NCBI GenBank assembly: GCA_021813085.1
Contig: JAKAMA010000023.1
Location: 1-13,016, forward strand
DNA length: 13,016 nt
Direction of reading: 5' to 3'
From: Chloroflexota bacterium
Lineage (GTDB): Bacteria > Chloroflexota > Dehalococcoidia > DSTF01 > JACRBR01
Shown here: positions 6,073 through 13,016 of the stretch, piece after piece
How positions within the stretch are numbered: the stretch's first letter is position 1
Layout: each line of letters begins with the position of its first letter
Notes under the pieces: generated by a model
Told to the model about the DNA's origin: nothing
The model's database searches: none
What the model saw: the letters and a program-made list of their open reading frames with translations, nothing else
Translations under genes and position numbers: made by a program

Positions 6073-7275
6073 ATGCGGCGCTCCGCGGCAACCATGAGCG
6101 GTTCACCGCCCCCACGCGCCGTGCCTGTCGCGAGACCCCGCCTGCCCGCGCGCTGGCGCGGGAGGCTCCTCGCGGTTGTCTTGCTCGTCGCGGCGGCCGC
6201 TCTCGCCGCTTGCTCCTCCGGAGGATCTGCCGGCCGTGCATCACCATCCGCGTCGCCGGGCACCGCGCCGTCCGCGGTCGGTGTGCCGTCCGGAACACCG
6301 GCGCCGGACGGGGCGACGAGCAGCCCGTTCGTCTTCACCTACTTCTTCTACTGGTACGACGCGTACAGCGGAGCGCACCTGCACGAGGCCGACGGGCTCC
6401 GCCAGCACTTCCCGCCGGACCCGGCGCCGAGCTACCGCAGCGTCGCCTGGTTCCAGCGCCAGTTTGAGGACATGGCCAGCGCGGGAATCGACGTCGTGCT
6501 GCCGGACTACTGGGGCTACGGCCAGGACCAGCGCTGGAGCACCGAAGGCCTGAGCTACCTCGCCCTCGCGAAGCAGGAGATGCTCGACGCCCGGCAGCCG
6601 GCGCCGCAGGTCGGCATGTTCTTCGATACGACCATCATAGGGGGCCGCGATCTCACGACGCCGGCGGGCAAGGACTTCTTCTACAGCAACTTCAAGGACT
6701 TCTTCTCGCGCATCCCGCGCGACCAGTGGGCGCTCGTCGACGGCCGGCCCGTCGCCTTCCTGTTCACGTCAGACCGCGTCGCGGCCTTCAATCAGTCGAC
6801 GTTCGATTACGTCTACGCGGCGTTCCAGCGAGACTTCGGCGTGCGGCCCTACATCGTCCGCGAGGCCTCATGGGACTACCCGATCCTCCGCTGGCAGGCG
6901 GGCGCTCCGGTGCGTGACCTCGCGCAACCCATCCAGACCGACAACAGCTATCTCTGGGGGGCCGCGCTCAATGGCTACGTCGATCGTGGTGGCGTGGCCG
7001 AGATCGGACCCGGGTACGACGACACGCTGGTGCCGGGCCGCCACGGCGTCGTGCGGCAACGCGACGGCGGCTGGTGGTATCAGCGCAACTTCGAGAAGGC
7101 GCTGGCGTCCGGCAAGACAATGCTCGCGATCGAGACCTGGGACGAGATCCACGAGGGCAGTGCGATCTGCGAAACGGACGAGTTTGGACGGCAGTACCTC
7201 GATCTGACCCGTGCGTTCACGGACCAGTTCCACCACCGCGCGGCGCCTTCTGTGCTGAGGGGCGTGCCGCCGTAG
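6073..7275 (+). CDS. Lipoprotein with GH99/DUF5010-like glycosidase domain
   Basis: This exported protein is about 400 aa. A basic N-terminus precedes a hydrophobic stretch ending in the lipobox LAAC, with Cys47 as the lipidation site. A Ser/Gly/Pro-rich linker (about 48-85) leads to a single TIM-barrel-like domain. Its markers are FTYFFYWYDAYSGAHL (from about 88), GIDVVLPDYWGYG (138-150) and, near the end, TWDEIHEGS (355-363). The last matches the 'W-N/D-E-W/x-x-E-G' signature near the C-terminus of GH99, GH71, DUF5010 and WbsX-type proteins, with E358 and E361 as candidate active-site acids. It would act on extracellular or cell-surface glycans, possibly mannose-containing. The start is uncertain: ATG 5950, 5995, 6073 and 6094 are all in frame and none has a good ribosome binding site. 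I prefer 6073 or 6094 because they give a normal lipoprotein signal. The gene appears monocistronic. The family is a motif judgement, and the substrate is unknown. Confidence 0.7.
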   Translation: MRRSAATMSGSPPPRAVPVARPRLPARWRGRLLAVVLLVAAAALAACSSGGSAGRASPSASPGTAPSAVGVPSGTPAPDGATSSPFVFTYFFYWYDAYSGAHLHEADGLRQHFPPDPAPSYRSVAWFQRQFEDMASAGIDVVLPDYWGYGQDQRWSTEGLSYLALAKQEMLDARQPAPQVGMFFDTTIIGGRDLTTPAGKDFFYSNFKDFFSRIPRDQWALVDGRPVAFLFTSDRVAAFNQSTFDYVYAAFQRDFGVRPYIVREASWDYPILRWQAGAPVRDLAQPIQTDNSYLWGAALNGYVDRGGVAEIGPGYDDTLVPGRHGVVRQRDGGWWYQRNFEKALASGKTMLAIETWDEIHEGSAICETDEFGRQYLDLTRAFTDQFHHRAAPSVLRGVPP

Positions 7276-7546
7276 CCACACTCCACCGTGCAGGGACCCC
7301 GCTGGTTCGCGGCACGCTGCCGTGCGGGCGACGCACACCATGTCCCCATCGTGCGAAATCTGGGATCCGCGCGGTTCCATAGACGGAAGGGGCTCGGACG
7401 CCGTCATCGCCCCGCGGCAATCGCGACCCCGGGCACCACACGGATCCGGTCATGGAACAAGCCACCTCCTGGGGCTGAGAGCAACCCGGATGCGCGCGGC
7501 CGCCGATGCGATGCGACGCGAGGGGGGCGCGCCCTCCGTATCGCCG
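7276..7546. other. Convergent intergenic region, no gene seen
   Basis: These 271 bases separate the lipoprotein gene from the end of the Mo-enzyme gene. Reading frames crossing it show no recognisable protein. One imperfect 7-bp stem (7308-7314 with 7318-7324, including a G-U pair) could help terminate transcription, but no T-run follows it. I see no operator, repeat or small RNA. Confidence 0.4.
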
Positions 7547-10342
7547 TTAGTCCACCTTGGCGACGTTGACACGCACGCCGCGGTCGAAGGGCACGGGCTG
7601 CCACTGGAACGGCCAGTAGCGGAGGTGGCCGTAGCCGCCCGCGAAGTGCAGCCACTTCACCATGCCGGGCTCCAGGTCGGAGGCCCCCTTCCATGTGCGG
7701 TACATGTACGGCTCCCAGCCGTTGTAGGAGATCACCTGTCCCGGCTGCACGGTGGCGGAGAGTTTCACCGGCACGATGAACGCGCCCAGGTCGTTCTGGA
7801 CCTCGACCTCCTCCTCGTCGCGGATGTCGAGGCGCGCGGCGTCGTCGTCGTTCATCACCAGGTGCGGCCTGCCGCGGTGAGTCTGCAAGAGGAGTTTGTT
7901 GGTGATGTTCATGGAGTGGATGCTCCAGCGGTTGTGTCCGCTGGTCATGACGAAGGGGTAGTCGCCGCCCTGGGGCGGGTTGTCCTTGTGACACGGCAGC
8001 GCTTCGCCGGCCTCGAGGAACCACTCGTGGTCGATGTAGAACTGGGCGCGCCGCGTCAGCGTCGGATACGGGACCTTCTTCTCGGTGTGCCAGGTGAACG
8101 CCGTGTGCGTCTCGTCCGTCTTGATGTCGGCCGCCTGGCTGTGCGACATCGGCCCAATGCCCCAGTTGAGGAACCGCATGTAGCCCTGCTCGCGCAGTGT
8201 GTCGAGCGACGTCCCCTCGGGCAGGTTGCCCGCTTCGACCGCGTCGCCCACCCATTCCCGCGCGACGGCCTCGGTGTTGTCGAGCGAGCCGTCCACCGTG
8301 AACTGCTGCCTGAGGCCGGCGAACTGGTGCACAGTGCCGAGCGCGTCGGTGCACTCGCCGATGCCGCGGGCCCTGGCGCGCCCCTCGATCTTCTCGGCGA
8401 GCATGACGGCCATCTCGACCTCGGGCATCACGCCGTCCGGCGGGTCCACCGCCTTGTCCGAGAACGTCAGGTTCATCAGGTGCGGTGTCGGGAACATGAA
8501 GGCGATCTTCTCGAAGTGGTGGGCGACCGGCAGGACGTAGTCGGAGTACATGCCGGTGGTGGTCATCCGCCAGTCGACGCTCACGATGCAGCGGAGCTGT
8601 TGCCAGAGGTTGGGGAGCAGCAGGTTCTGGCCGCCGCGCGTGCGGCGCAGCGCGTTGCCGCCGACCTCGAAGTAGACGCGAGGCGTCGCCGCCGGTGCGG
8701 TCCGCCCGGCGCTCTTCCACCAGTCCTTGTCGAGCGCCTCGGTGATGTAGTCGTCGAACGGCCGTTGCATCGTCGGGTCGTTGTACTCGCGGTTGTTCCA
8801 GTGCTCCTTGTAGCCCCAGTGGTAGTACCAGAGCATCGCCGGCGGGATCATGCCCTGCGTCTGCGAGAAGCGGTGCATCAGCTCGATGTGCGCCATCTCC
8901 TCCGTGCGGGTCGGGTCTTCGCGCTTGACCAGCTCGAGGAGCGCCTTCCGCATGTTGAGGACATTGCGCGCCTCGGCGCGGCCCGTCTTTCCCTTGGCGA
9001 ACGAGAGGAACGGGCCATCGAAGCCGGCAACGGACCACTCCACCGGGCCGGTGCCCTTGCGGCCCCAGTTGCCGGTGAGCGCGAGCACGAGCAGGTACGA
9101 CCGCAGCATCAGGTCGGAGTGGTAGTACTTGAACGACGTCGCGCCGCAGAAAATGCTGCCACGCTTGCGGGCGACCTTCCGGGCGAGCGTCCGGATGAGC
9201 TCAGGGTTCACGCCGCACATGGCCGAGGCCTGTTCCGGCGTGTAGTCCGCGAGACGCTCCTTCATCAGCTCGAAGACGGGCACGACCTGCGTCATCGTCC
9301 CGTCCTTGAGCTGGACGGTGCGCGAGCCGGTCAGTGCCGGGCGCATCTCTCCCAGCGCGAGCGTTTCGAGCGGCGCTTCCGCGACGCGCCCGCTGCGTTC
9401 GTCCCAGATGTAGAACTGGTCGTCGCGGCCGCCGGCCTGCAGGTCTGTCTGCCGGAGGAACCGTCGGTTATCCACGCGCACGAGCAGCGGCAGGTCGGTC
9501 TGCTCGCAGATGAACTCCTTCTGGAAGAGGCCTTCTTCGATGATCACCTGCGCCATGGCGAGCGCGAGGGCGGCGTCGGTGCCGGGCTTGATCGGCACGA
9601 AGTAGTCGGCGTGCGTGTGCGACGGGCTGGTGTCGGGGGCGACGAGCACGATCTCCGCGCCCTTGTAGCGTGCCTCCGAGGTGAAGTGGTGGGAGGGGAT
9701 CATCGTGTACGCCGGGTTGCTGTGCGTGTACATGATGAACTCGGCATGGAAGATGTCGTCGATGCTGCTCGCCGGGTCGAACTTGCCGAACGTGAGGTAG
9801 ATGCCGGGCGAGAAGTCGTTGATGGTCGCGTTGGTGTCCAGGGCAACACCCCCGAGGAGGCCGACCAGGCGTGAGAACATGAGGCCGGTCATCAGGCCGC
9901 CCTCGCCGGGCGTCCCCTCGTCGATGATCGTCTCCGGCCCGCCCTCCTCGATCGCGTCGAGGATGTGATCCGCGATTTCGGTCAGGGCCTGGTCCCAGGA
10001 GATCTGCGTCCACTTGCCTTCGCCGCGCGCGCCGGCGCGCTTCAACGGGTGGAGGACGCGCTCGGGCGCGTACAGCAGGCGGCTCCACGCGGCGCCTTTC
10101 TGGCAACCCAGGGGGTTCATGTCCGGCACGCCTTCCTCAACGACCGGCATGGTCCCCGCCTGCTCCTCGGCGACGACGGCACCGTCCTTCACGTAGACGC
10201 GATACGGGCAGTTCCCCGGATAGCAGTCGACGCAGTGCGTCCCCCAGGTGACGCGGTCCCAGCGCACGCTCTCGCGGTAGCGTTCCTCGGAGGGGACGGC
10301 CCGCGGGCTGGCTGGCGGCGATGCGACTGGCGGCGTGGACAT
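7547..10342 (-). CDS. Type II DMSO reductase family molybdenum enzyme, catalytic (alpha) subunit
   Basis: This 931-aa Mo-bis-guanine-dinucleotide oxidoreductase resembles the alpha subunits of ethylbenzene, steroid C25 and dimethylsulfide dehydrogenases and chlorate/selenate reductases. Near the N-terminus, THCVDCYPGNCPYRVYVKDG gives ligands H36, C40 and C45. With C80 in NPLGCQKG they form the H-x3-C-x4-C-x34-C site for an FeS cluster. LKRAGARGEGKW and SWDQAL follow. In the Mo-binding core, NATINDFSPG has D166 at the position of the Mo-ligating Asp in this family. SNPAYTMIP, APDTSPSHTHAD and IKPGTDAALALAMAQ are MGD-contacting segments. The C-terminal domain (VMTSGHNRWSIHSMN, VEVQNDLGAF, GQVISYNGWEPYMY) is complete. 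No twin-arginine signal precedes residue 36, unlike exported members. The start is ATG 10342 with GGAGG 6 nt upstream; the TTG at 10348 abuts that site. It is the last gene of its operon, 107 nt after a paralogue. Substrate and direction are unknown. Confidence 0.88.
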   Translation of the reverse strand: MSTPPVASPPASPRAVPSEERYRESVRWDRVTWGTHCVDCYPGNCPYRVYVKDGAVVAEEQAGTMPVVEEGVPDMNPLGCQKGAAWSRLLYAPERVLHPLKRAGARGEGKWTQISWDQALTEIADHILDAIEEGGPETIIDEGTPGEGGLMTGLMFSRLVGLLGGVALDTNATINDFSPGIYLTFGKFDPASSIDDIFHAEFIMYTHSNPAYTMIPSHHFTSEARYKGAEIVLVAPDTSPSHTHADYFVPIKPGTDAALALAMAQVIIEEGLFQKEFICEQTDLPLLVRVDNRRFLRQTDLQAGGRDDQFYIWDERSGRVAEAPLETLALGEMRPALTGSRTVQLKDGTMTQVVPVFELMKERLADYTPEQASAMCGVNPELIRTLARKVARKRGSIFCGATSFKYYHSDLMLRSYLLVLALTGNWGRKGTGPVEWSVAGFDGPFLSFAKGKTGRAEARNVLNMRKALLELVKREDPTRTEEMAHIELMHRFSQTQGMIPPAMLWYYHWGYKEHWNNREYNDPTMQRPFDDYITEALDKDWWKSAGRTAPAATPRVYFEVGGNALRRTRGGQNLLLPNLWQQLRCIVSVDWRMTTTGMYSDYVLPVAHHFEKIAFMFPTPHLMNLTFSDKAVDPPDGVMPEVEMAVMLAEKIEGRARARGIGECTDALGTVHQFAGLRQQFTVDGSLDNTEAVAREWVGDAVEAGNLPEGTSLDTLREQGYMRFLNWGIGPMSHSQAADIKTDETHTAFTWHTEKKVPYPTLTRRAQFYIDHEWFLEAGEALPCHKDNPPQGGDYPFVMTSGHNRWSIHSMNITNKLLLQTHRGRPHLVMNDDDAARLDIRDEEEVEVQNDLGAFIVPVKLSATVQPGQVISYNGWEPYMYRTWKGASDLEPGMVKWLHFAGGYGHLRYWPFQWQPVPFDRGVRVNVAKVD

Positions 10343-10348
10343 GGTCAA

Positions 10349-10353
10349 CCTCC
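10349..10353 (-). promoter_or_regulatory. Ribosome binding site of the complete Mo-enzyme gene
   Basis: The minus strand reads GGAGG 6 nt before ATG 10342. It is immediately next to the in-frame TTG at 10348 and so rules that codon out as the start. Confidence 0.75.
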
Positions 10354-10387
10354 CGGCGGCTCGGGTCGGAGCCGCACTACGGCGCGG

Positions 10388-10453
10388 TCATGGGGTCGTC
10401 CCGTCGCGGGACGCGGCGGGCGGCGCATGCTCGATGCGCGTGGTGGCGGTCAT
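10388..10453 (-). CDS. Possible 21-aa leader-like ORF between the two Mo-enzyme genes
   Basis: The stop of the upstream Mo-enzyme gene overlaps an ATG in the arrangement ATGA. From that ATG a 21-residue frame encodes MTATTRIEHAPPAASRDGTT plus Pro, then stops. A GGAGGT lies 12 nt upstream inside the preceding gene. The stop is again part of an ATGA, which opens a further three-codon frame (Thr-Ala-Pro) after its ATG. The peptide resembles no known protein. Translational coupling through the 107-nt gap is possible, but such short frames are easily produced by chance in GC-rich DNA. Confidence 0.15.
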   Translation of the reverse strand: MTATTRIEHAPPAASRDGTTP

Positions 10454-13016
10454 GGCGCCTTTTCGACCTCCACCCGCGTGTCGCGGTCGTTGTGGCCGGG
10501 CTGCAGGATCGCCGGCGCCGGCTGGATGTGGAAGTAGCCGCCCGCGAGCTCGACGGGGTTCATCGGCGTCGCGATCACGTTGCGGTGTCCCATGCCGCCT
10601 TCGAACTGATAGTTCTCCCACGCGTGGTAGACGATCACCTGTCCGGGCCGCACCGACGCCGCGACCTTGGCGCGGATCAGGAAGGAGCCGATCTCGTTCT
10701 TCACGCGCACGCGGTCACCGTTGGCGATCCCGCGCTCGCGGGCATCGACGTTCGAGATGAAGATGGCGGGCTCGCCTCGCTCGAGCTGGAGCATCAGCGG
10801 GTTGGTGCGGAAGGACGCGTGGATGCTGTGGCGGTTGTGGCCGCCCGTCATCACCAGCGGGTAGTCGCCGCCCGACATGACCGGGTCCTTGTGGACCGGC
10901 AGCTCTTCGCCGAGCTCCATGTACAGCGGCTGGTCGATGTAGAACTGGATGCGCCGCGTGAGCGTCGGCCAGGGCATCTTCTTCTCCGTGCGCCAGGTGT
11001 GGGGCGTGAACGTCTCGCCCTCGCGCAGGTCGCCCGCGTTGCTCCTGTTGCCGGGGTGCGACCCGAGGCTGGTGAAGCGCCGGAACCCCTTCTTCTTGAA
11101 CTCCTCCCAGCGCGGCGCGCCGAGGTGCGCCGAAGCGCTGACGACCGCCTCGGCGACCCTCTCGTGGTCGCGGGCCGTGAACGCGCCGCGGAACGTCATC
11201 CGGTGCACCAGGCCGTCGAGGCGGCGGCGCTTGCCCCCGGCGGCGTACGATGTCAGCCGGCGCGCCCGCGCCCGCTCCTCCACCTTCTCCGCGAGCAGCA
11301 CCATGATCTCCCATTCGGGTTTCGCCTCGCCCGGTGGCTCGACGGCGGCGGTGGTGACGTGCGCGAACGGGGCGAGCGGCGTGTACCAGTCGTTGACGTC
11401 GGTCTTCTCGTAGGACGCTGCGGCGGGCAGCACGTAGTCGGCGTTCAGCGCCGTGGTGCTCATGCGGATGTCGGTGGCGACGAGCAGGTCGAGCTTGGGT
11501 AGCAGCTCCTCGAAGAGCCGGTGGCCGCCGCGGACGCGCCGGAGCGGGTTGCTGCCGCAGGCGAAGAGGACCTTCGGCGGCGTCGCCGGCGCGGGCGCCT
11601 GCCAGCCGCGCCGCACGGAGTCGGCGAGGTACTCGTCGACGTCCTTCGTCAGGTACGGGTCCCACTCCCTGCTCCTGCCGCTGATCTTCCGCAGGCCGCC
11701 GTGCTGGTACCAGAACATGACCGCGCTGGCGCCTCCCCAGACATTGAGCTTGCGGCCGAGCTGGAACATCGCGAGTTCGCTGGAGTACCCCTTCATCTTC
11801 ATGCCGATGAACGCCGGGATGGCGGGCGCCATCAGCCGCAGCGCATCGAGCCGTCCGAGGCCAGCCTGGTACGGCATACCGAGCGTGCCTTCGACGATGA
11901 AGAAGGGGAGCGCGTCGTAGCCCGCGCCCTTGCGGCCCATCTGCCCGCAGAGCGCGAAGAGCAGGATCTGCGCGCGCATCATCAGGTCGCCGTGGTAGTA
12001 CTTGGAGATGCTGGCGCCGGCGACGCCCGACGCCGCGCGGGCGCTGGCGAACTCGCGCGCGAGTGCGCGGATCACGTCGGGATGCACGCCGCAGACCGCC
12101 GACGCCTGCTCCGGCCTGTCGTCGCGGTCGAGCCGCTCCTTCAGCACCTGGAACACCGGCTTCACCTTCACGGTGCCGTCCGTCGTCCGCACCTCGTACT
12201 CGCCGACGAGCGCCGGCACGATCTTGCCGAGCCGCAGTGTCTTCTTGGGCGCTTGCACCGCGCTCTTCTCCTGCGCGTCGAACACGTAGAAGATGTCGTC
12301 CTTGCCGCCGCGCCGGATGTCGGACTCGCGGAGGAACGTGCCGGTGTCCGTGCGCAGGAGGAAGGGCAGGTCGGTCTGCTCCCGCACGAAGCCCTCGTCG
12401 GCGAGCCCTTCGGCGATGATCACCTGCGCCATGGCGAGCGCGAGGGCGGCATCGGTGCCCGGGCGCACCGAAATCCAGCGGTCGGCGTGCGCGGCCGAGG
12501 CGTTGAAGTCGGGGCTGATGGCGATGACACGGGCCCCGTTGTAGCGGGCTTCGTTCAGGAAGTGGAAGTTGGGGATCTGCGTGTACGCCGGGTTGCCGCC
12601 CCAGATGAGGATCAGGTCCGAGTTGAAGTAGTCGTCGGCGGAGCGGCTGGCGACCGGCACGCCGAACGTTACCGCCGCCCCCTGCTGCTCGTCGCCGACC
12701 TCGGTGTTGAGGTCGAGTACGATGGCACCGAGCAGGTTCGCGTAGCGGTTCATCGCGACGAATGAGGCGACCCCGGCCGCATTACCGTCGAAGACGATCG
12801 CCTCGGGCGCGTCGCGCGCGAGCGCATCGACCATGTGATCGGCGATGTCGCCGAGCGCCTCGTCCCAGCTCACCTGCTGCCAGCGCCCCTCGCCGCGCGC
12901 GCCGGCGCGCTTGAGGGGATGCGTCAGGCGCGCCTCGTCGCGCATCGTCAGCGAGTAGCAGGCGCCCTTCTGGCAGCCGCGCGGGTTGAAGTCGGGCACC
13001 GACGGATTGGTCTGCG
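10450..13016 (-). CDS. Second type II DMSO reductase family Mo enzyme, alpha subunit (5' end outside window)
   Basis: This is a paralogue of the next gene. At least 854 residues are visible and the N-terminus is cut by the right edge. The visible part opens with QTNPSVPDFNPRGCQKGACY, containing the last FeS-cluster Cys, then LKRAGARGEGRWQQVSWDEAL. DLNTEVGDEQQGAAVTFG contains the family's Mo-ligand Asp. Next come IWGGNPAYTQIPNFHFLNEA, SPDFNASAAHADRWISVRPG and the C-terminal MTGGHNRHSIHASF...VKNEIGSF...GQVIVYHAWENYQF. A GTG at 12999 could be read as a start, but the match to the paralogue continues upstream of it, so the true start is beyond the window. About 75-80 residues, including the His/Cys motif and any twin-arginine signal, cannot be seen. 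The two proteins are clearly homologous from end to end yet diverged, especially around residues 350-460 of the visible part. They could be isoenzymes for different substrates. Confidence 0.87.
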   Translation of the reverse strand, partial: QTNPSVPDFNPRGCQKGACYSLTMRDEARLTHPLKRAGARGEGRWQQVSWDEALGDIADHMVDALARDAPEAIVFDGNAAGVASFVAMNRYANLLGAIVLDLNTEVGDEQQGAAVTFGVPVASRSADDYFNSDLILIWGGNPAYTQIPNFHFLNEARYNGARVIAISPDFNASAAHADRWISVRPGTDAALALAMAQVIIAEGLADEGFVREQTDLPFLLRTDTGTFLRESDIRRGGKDDIFYVFDAQEKSAVQAPKKTLRLGKIVPALVGEYEVRTTDGTVKVKPVFQVLKERLDRDDRPEQASAVCGVHPDVIRALAREFASARAASGVAGASISKYYHGDLMMRAQILLFALCGQMGRKGAGYDALPFFIVEGTLGMPYQAGLGRLDALRLMAPAIPAFIGMKMKGYSSELAMFQLGRKLNVWGGASAVMFWYQHGGLRKISGRSREWDPYLTKDVDEYLADSVRRGWQAPAPATPPKVLFACGSNPLRRVRGGHRLFEELLPKLDLLVATDIRMSTTALNADYVLPAAASYEKTDVNDWYTPLAPFAHVTTAAVEPPGEAKPEWEIMVLLAEKVEERARARRLTSYAAGGKRRRLDGLVHRMTFRGAFTARDHERVAEAVVSASAHLGAPRWEEFKKKGFRRFTSLGSHPGNRSNAGDLREGETFTPHTWRTEKKMPWPTLTRRIQFYIDQPLYMELGEELPVHKDPVMSGGDYPLVMTGGHNRHSIHASFRTNPLMLQLERGEPAIFISNVDARERGIANGDRVRVKNEIGSFLIRAKVAASVRPGQVIVYHAWENYQFEGGMGHRNVIATPMNPVELAGGYFHIQPAPAILQPGHNDRDTRVEVEKAP

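Noticed and set aside
7322..9874. 850-codon open frame on the plus strand
   Set aside because: It is exactly antisense to the Mo-enzyme gene. Its Val/Arg/His-rich sequence has no domain, and such frames arise from GC-biased third positions in a long real gene.
10027..10040. 14-nt perfect palindrome GCGCGCCGGCGCGC, repeated at 12897-12910
   Set aside because: It encodes the conserved RAGAR of both Mo enzymes, using preferred GC-rich codons. The palindrome is a by-product of coding, not a likely operator.
10321..12765. Two plus-strand frames of 393 and 414 codons
   Set aside because: Both are antisense to the second Mo-enzyme gene, with the same low-complexity Arg/Val/His composition and no recognisable motifs.

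Overview
The window is a GC-rich stretch (by eye near 70%, with G/C at most third codon positions) from a bacterial chromosome. Four features fit a non-phototrophic Chloroflexota, perhaps Dehalococcoidia-like: a proline/threonine (PT-repeat) surface-protein linker ending in LPATG, a GT87 integral-membrane glycosyltransferase, a luciferase-fold monooxygenase, and paired type II DMSO-reductase-family molybdoenzymes. No rRNA or single-copy marker is present, so this placement is an inference.

Layout. At 1-230 (minus) is the 3'-truncated end of a small protein with a HAD-like C-terminal signature, which runs off the left edge. At 229-660 (plus) is an unrecognised 143-residue protein, coupled through a TAGTG junction to a GT87/DUF2029-type membrane glycosyltransferase (660-2057). 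Its 3' end overlaps by 27 nt with a convergent two-zinc-ribbon protein (2031-2477, minus). That gene is divergent from a limonene-1,2-monooxygenase-like flavin enzyme (2653-3897, plus). A tRNA-Tyr with an unusually short variable loop lies at 4015-4091, just behind an extended -10 promoter.

From 4092 to 5895 the region looks accessory. It holds a secreted, sortase-type LPATG-anchored protein (4253-5320, minus) and a frameshifted, 5'-truncated tyrosine-recombinase remnant without its nucleophilic tyrosine (5487-5895, plus). After it comes a lipoprotein with a GH99/DUF5010-like TIM-barrel domain (about 6073-7275, plus).

The right half (7547-13016, minus) is occupied by two tandem paralogous catalytic (alpha) subunits of the type II DMSO reductase family, the group containing ethylbenzene dehydrogenase, steroid C25 dehydrogenase, dimethylsulfide dehydrogenase and chlorate/selenate reductases. 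The upstream copy is cut by the right edge. The complete downstream copy has the His/Cys FeS motif but no twin-arginine signal, and no beta/gamma subunit or chaperone gene follows it. Beta, gamma and delta genes, if present, should lie beyond the right edge.

The strongest system-level hint is this pair of hydroxylase/dehydrogenase-type Mo enzymes plus a terpene-monooxygenase-like flavoenzyme, suggesting oxidation of recalcitrant hydrocarbons, terpenes or sterols. The flavoenzyme is not in the same operon, so the link is only suggestive. I found no CRISPR array, intact insertion sequence, rRNA, toxin-antitoxin pair or clearly new multi-gene system.
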